From the NCBI RefSeq assembly GCF_004210375.1, contig NC_134837.1:161923310-161987309 (forward strand): a stretch of 64,000 nucleotides of DNA. The letters run 5' to 3'. Source of the stretch: Tachypleus tridentatus. Lineage: Eukaryota > Arthropoda > Merostomata > Xiphosura > Limulidae. The notes beneath the pieces were generated by a model. It searched no databases. It was not told where the DNA came from and saw only the letters and a list, made by a program, of their open reading frames with translations. Within the stretch, counting starts at the first letter, position 1. Each line of letters begins with the position of its first letter. Shown here piece after piece: positions 59,947 to 64,000 of the stretch. The translations under genes and the position numbers were made by a program.

Positions 59947-60087
59947 CTGAAATAGTCATTTTTTTTTTCATCCAGTAAGTAGTACAATATGTATTTATTT
60001 AGGTATGTTCACATAATGTTCTGAAGACCTGCTAGTTTAAGAAGACAAAACCACAATATTCATTATCTGTTTCCAGTTTCTCATAGT

Positions 60088-60235
60088 CATATCATGATTT
60101 GGTTCTAGTGGAAGTCTCAATTTTGCCTTGAGATGAGATTTTACTCAACCATAGTGGTTGAGTAAAATCTCTACTCAAGGAAATCCAGGGAACAGCCAAA
60201 ATCGAGACTTTTACCAAAACCAAGTTATGTTATCC
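60088..60235. repeat. Long nested hairpin
   Basis: A perfect inverted repeat AGATTTTACTCAACCA / TGGTTGAGTAAAATCT (60136-60151 and 60155-60170, 3-bp loop) sits inside further matching arms: CCTTGAG/CTCAAGG, AAGTCTCAATTTTG/CAAAATCGAGACTT and ATTTGGTT/AACCAAG. Weak similarity continues outward (CCAGTTTCTCATA near 60073, TATGGGAAACTGG near 60290). The whole could be a foldback-type element or a hairpin RNA template. Confidence 0.85.
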
Positions 60236-60462
60236 AAAACATTATAAGAATAAAAAGTCTTACAGAGAATGTCAAAACCAAATTAAAGAGTATGGGAAAC
60301 TGGTCATTGTACTTTCTTTATCACAGGCATTCCTTTCCATGCAAATTATTTATATAGGCGGACAGGTTCACTACAGTCTTTCAATTTGGCTCATTGTTTA
60401 TATTGTTTTTCACTAGGTACAATAAACAACCTAATCATGTTACATCAAATTCAACTTGCTCA

Positions 60463-60945
60463 GCTGGTCCTTCTTGAGGTGCTCAACCACATCAAATGTT
60501 GCCCACTTGTATCTGAGTATCAGAATGTTGTAGTCTGACTTGGAATCTAAGTGTTACAGGCTGAACCTGAAAGAAATTGCCAGAGTTCTTCTTAACCACT
60601 TTGTAGAAGATTAATAAAGTTATCAATTTTGTGTCAATGCTTATAGAGATTAAAATGATATTAGCCAGTTCTAGTTCTCAAGTATTTTCGGTCTGTAATG
60701 CATCACTGTCAATGTCTTTCATAAACTCATAGATGTGTTTGTTTAATATAAAGATTCTAAAATCAAGCGTAAAACATGCAACATATGTGCATGCACCATA
60801 ACTGACAGTAGTCCTTTCAGTTCCAAGTCATGATATTTAGCAACACAGGATATATTAAATATGGAAAGTGTTTCAGACAACCAGTCCAGTCTTCTAGTCA
60901 ATTCAAGCTCTTGTTTCCTCACCAATATCAGTAATTAGATCATGC
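60463..60945 (-). other. Candidate decayed coding region, unrecognised
   Basis: Minus-strand open stretches lie close together. 60925-60743 reads RKQELELTRRLDWLSETLS, then KYHDLELKGLL, ending with a stop. An overlapping frame then reads FRIFILNKHIYEFMKDIDS. An acceptor-like CAATTTCTTTCAG lies at about 60573, followed by a stretch ending DVVEHLKKDQLSKLNLM and TAA at about 60463. Frame changes between the parts suggest a pseudogene or wrongly guessed exons. No family recognised. Confidence 0.25.
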
Positions 60946-60987
60946 ATGATCGTTTTTCACGAGCTTATTCACGTGTACCAATAATTA

Positions 60988-61177
60988 AGCTCGTTTTTTT
61001 TTTTTATTTTCTGCAAACCTACACGAGGGTCATCTACGCTAGCCATCCCTAATTTAGCAGTGTAAGACTAGAGGGAGGGCGGTTAGTCTTCACCACCTAT
61101 CGTCAATTCTTGGAGTACTATTTTACCAGCAAATAGACGTTATATAGTCTCCATGATTGATAGAGCGAGTATGGAGG
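60988..61177 (-). repeat. SINE family A, degenerate, head lost
   Basis: Minus-oriented: T-run, ACACGAGGGTCATCTACGC, CATCCCTAATTTAGCAGTG, GACTAGAGGGAGGGCGG, TTGGAGTACTATTTTACCAG. The head is missing after AGAGCGAGTATGGAGG. Confidence 0.85.
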
Positions 61178-61309
61178 CCTTGCACAAAGTTAACCTACAG
61201 TTAAAATTCCAGAACTTTTCACTATACGCAATTTATTAATAAATGTATGTAATTAGACAGATTTAAAGCTCTAATGCAGAAAATTAGCACTCATATTATT
61301 ACGTAGCAA

Positions 61310-61464
61310 TCATTTCTTAGCAGTCAACTTGTCAGATATCTTCCAATATGCTACAGTATGTAACTCACGTCTCAAACCGATGTCAAGGTCAGTGTTTATT
61401 TCGACAACCAGTCTGCATTTATGTAGCTTCAGCTTTTCCTTTTCACAATCAAAGCAAAATATTC
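61310..61464 (-). other. Candidate exon, unrecognised
   Basis: On the minus strand an acceptor-like GACGGATTAGTGCAG ends at 61465. The next frame is open for about 50 codons to TGA (61310-61312). It reads IFCFDCEKEKLKLHKCRLVV, then INTDLDIGLRRELHTVAYW and ISDKLTAKK. The many charged residues and three Cys spaced FCFDC...HKC look protein-like. There is no start Met, so a simple ORF scan misses it. I do not recognise the family. Confidence 0.3.
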
Positions 61465-61479
61465 CTGCACTAATCCGTC

Positions 61480-63018
61480 ACAAGTCATTACTTTATGAGG
61501 CATATAAGAATTAATTAAAGTTAAATGTTATCAGTGAAGGAATACAACAGGTACTACATGTTTGAAAGTTAACTAAGTTTCTATACTTCACATGAAAAAC
61601 ACAGTTTGAAGGATGTAGTGCAATTCCTGGAAAATATTAAAAAAGCAACAAACATCTCGTTTAATCAGCATAGAATGCGTATTAAGTTAGCTTGCTTACC
61701 TTAAGAACTGACAAGAAAATAGTGATGCGAGTATTATCTCATTCATGCATCAGTTCTCTGGTATTAACAGTTACCTCACGGCTTACTATATCCAAGATGA
61801 CTTTTGGCGTAATCTTAAAAATGAATTTAATAATGATTGTAAAACTTCGTATGTGAATATTTTAGTTTGTCTAACTGAAAATAATGATATTATTATATTT
61901 AATACAATGGGACAACAAAAAACTGGGCTTCATAGAACACCATTCTTGTACGAAAAAAAATGGAATACATTATTCTCCGGAAAAGCCACTGCGTATCTAA
62001 GAGTACCTTTCCTCGTTTAGATTCTAAGATACCATTTTTTTTTTCACTGTACGGAGGAAGACAGAGCGTTTTAAGATTGTGACGGAAGCAATTCTTTTGG
62101 TCTACGACACAACTGAAACTCTGTGAATCGTGTCACTGGTCTTTTTTTGTCTGAGAAAAGCCTTCGCTTCACTTTGATTCTAATAGCACAAGTTTTTCTG
62201 TTCATCTGGACCCGAAAAGAGCAAAACTATATAACGATGACACCAAGTTTCCTCGATAAGAGAGCCCTGAGGCATAGAGCCCAGAGATAGAAAGTAATTC
62301 TCACGAGATGATTTAAAACGCTGTATTCGACTTCCGTTTGGGGAGGAGACTTCCTTTCTTTATCTATTGTTTATCTCAAACCTGTCATATTCTTATATAC
62401 GATAACCTTTTACTTTTTTTATTTCTCCTTTTGTTTTGGTTCTCACGTTAACATAAAGTGTTTATGGAGAATAAAGTTCTTTTCTGCGTCATGTAACTGA
62501 TCAGCTTAATTATTTCGTTATAACTTATATATATATATATATCAGAATTAATGGTTCATGTAGCCAATTACTGTCATATGGACGAAAGCATTATCATTTT
62601 ATAGTTAATTACAGATCCAATCTCAAAGTTGATTTGTAAGTTTTACACATAGTCTTGACCTAATTCTGTAAATAAGTGTTTTATCTTGTTACAAGTTTTG
62701 TAATTGAAAACAATTTCTGCTTCTAATTGAACTTCATGTGGTTGCATGTGAAAAAAACGACTTTATGATTTTACAAAATATTACGTACTATAGTATGGAA
62801 TAGCCTAATTTTCAGATAAAGTTTAATTTAGATTTAAAAGTTAATTGAAATTCCGATAGGTATTAAATTTATGATATTTGTCAAAAATTGATACACAGTT
62901 TTTTTTCTTGAGATAAATATATTTTAACGTACAAACAATAATACAATTTATAATAATGGTTACTATAAATTGTTATTACAAATAGTGACTTATATATAAA
63001 CGTTTTACAAACTCATAA
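61480..63018. other. AT-rich spacer
   Basis: A 91-codon ORF at 61745-62020 is not recognised. An (AT)n run lies at about 62527-62543. Nothing else supported. Confidence 0.4.
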
Positions 63019-63133
63019 CGGGCCCCAGTGGTATGTTTGCGGACTAACAGCTAGCAAAACCAGGTTTCGATGCCACTGGTGGGCAAAGTACAGGTAGCTC
63101 GTTGTATCGCTTTGTGCTTAATTTTAAATAAAC
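63019..63133 (+). repeat. SINE family C
   Basis: CGGGCCCCAGTGGTATGTTT, CCAGGTTTCGATGCCACTGG (B-box region), GGTGGGCAAAGTACAGGTAGC, ATCGCTTTGTGCTTAATTTT and an A-rich end. Confidence 0.75.
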
Positions 63134-63427
63134 AGACAAAACTTACAAATAAAACTGATACTTCTCTCTGGTCTGGAACTGAATTATTTATCGACGGTTT
63201 ATGATGAGCGAATTACTTTCGAGTTGATATCAGTATAGTTCACTTAACGGCTAGCTAGTTATCACTCCACTCTTGATTTTTTCACAGCCGAAGTTATATA
63301 CAATATCTTCGTTGAAATACTAACGTCCGAAGTGAAGTCACTGAAGTTAAACGGTTTATAGTGTTCGAAATCAATAAACGTTCCTGGTACAATATCAGTA
63401 CTTTTCCGATTAATAAGCGTTTATCAC
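63134..63427. other. AT-rich spacer
   Basis: Nothing supported; a faint family A body trace (ACGGCTAGCTAGTTATCAC) near 63248 is too weak to call. Confidence 0.35.
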
Positions 63428-63477
63428 AGTTATAGCTTCCGAGGTAAAGTTATAGCTTCCGAGGTAAAGTTATAGCA
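63428..63477. repeat. 20-bp tandem repeat, 2.5 copies
   Basis: AGTTATAGCTTCCGAGGTAA is present twice in tandem, followed by a partial third copy (AGTTATAGC). Confidence 0.9.
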
Positions 63478-64000
63478 TACTAATTGTAACAAACCAACAA
63501 TAGAAAACTATCTCTTGGTGCGTCGATTTATAAATTTTAGGTGAAGTTCTCGAAAGCTCAGTTGGCAACAATACTGGCAATCACTAGTATTTTATATACA
63601 CACATAGTACATTGTTTATTATTACACTCGAGGATCTTCCACAGATTTAGAAAATAGGCTGTAATTTCACAATATACATTTAACAATTAAATGCATTTCT
63701 AAATATTTATTAAAATAAAACCGTCGATATTAAAATAAAAATATAAAAGTAAATCTGTTACAAAAAAAAGTAAATATTGATGTTACGCCATAAGTAAAAC
63801 GTTTTGTTGTTTTTTTCTAAAATCCTAGAGTGCGAAGTTCTAGAAGTCTTTGGACCTCAATGAATGAATGTAGTCGTTGATTAGTGATTGAAGGAAGAGA
63901 TAATATACTTTTAATTCTTGTTAACTGAATTTACATATGTGCATGATGCCTTCTGCTGACTTGTCATAAAATCGGAATTTCGGAAATAGTTGTTATTAGT
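63478..64000. other. AT-rich spacer
   Basis: Nothing recognised up to the end of the window. Confidence 0.4.

Overview
This is AT-rich, gene-poor eukaryotic DNA, with short ORFs full of stops, introns and splice-like sites, and no bacterial-type operons. Its commonest repeat is a tRNA-headed SINE of about 270 bp. I recognise this SINE as typical of chelicerate, most likely horseshoe-crab, genomic DNA; that attribution is from memory and was not searched. No intact host protein-coding gene could be recognised.

Almost everything that can be supported is mobile-element biology. There are 25 or more SINE copies (called family A here), four copies of a shorter tRNA-headed element (family B) and about ten copies of a third (family C). 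The three families differ in the head but share a similar 3' end, which suggests one LINE reverse transcriptase moved them all. Many copies have readable 8-14 bp target-site duplications. Larger elements are a degraded Tc1/mariner transposon (6065-7430, minus strand), a degraded DNA transposon with CACTATG...CATAGTG ends (10043-11742, minus) plus its internally deleted derivative (19507-19979), and a 5'-truncated Penelope-like retroelement with reverse-transcriptase and GIY-YIG remnants (53160-54560, minus).

Layout: 1-6060 is AT-rich spacer with small duplications. 6065-7930 is Tc1 cut by SINE A, followed by SINE B. 8479-8578 is a 25-bp minisatellite. 10043-12612 is the CACTA-like pseudogene running into a 743-bp (ACTAT)-based tandem array. 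12786-15075 is dense SINE. 15394-15604 is a GC- and CpG-rich island with a possible exon. 16-33 kb is spacer with scattered SINEs, the deleted CACTA-like copy and a 60-bp tandem repeat. 33-52 kb is more SINEs, a 7-copy 25-bp minisatellite and a degenerate minisatellite split by a SINE. 53-55 kb holds the Penelope-like element and a SINE with a perfect duplication. 56-61.5 kb has several short open stretches next to splice-like sites (possible host exons or old coding fragments), a tandem trimer and a long hairpin. 61.5-64 kb is mostly spacer.

The transposon proteins are all disrupted, so no element here looks autonomous. The most interesting points are the linked CACTA-like parent and deleted derivative, the shared tail of the three SINE families, and the unassigned exon-like stretches.
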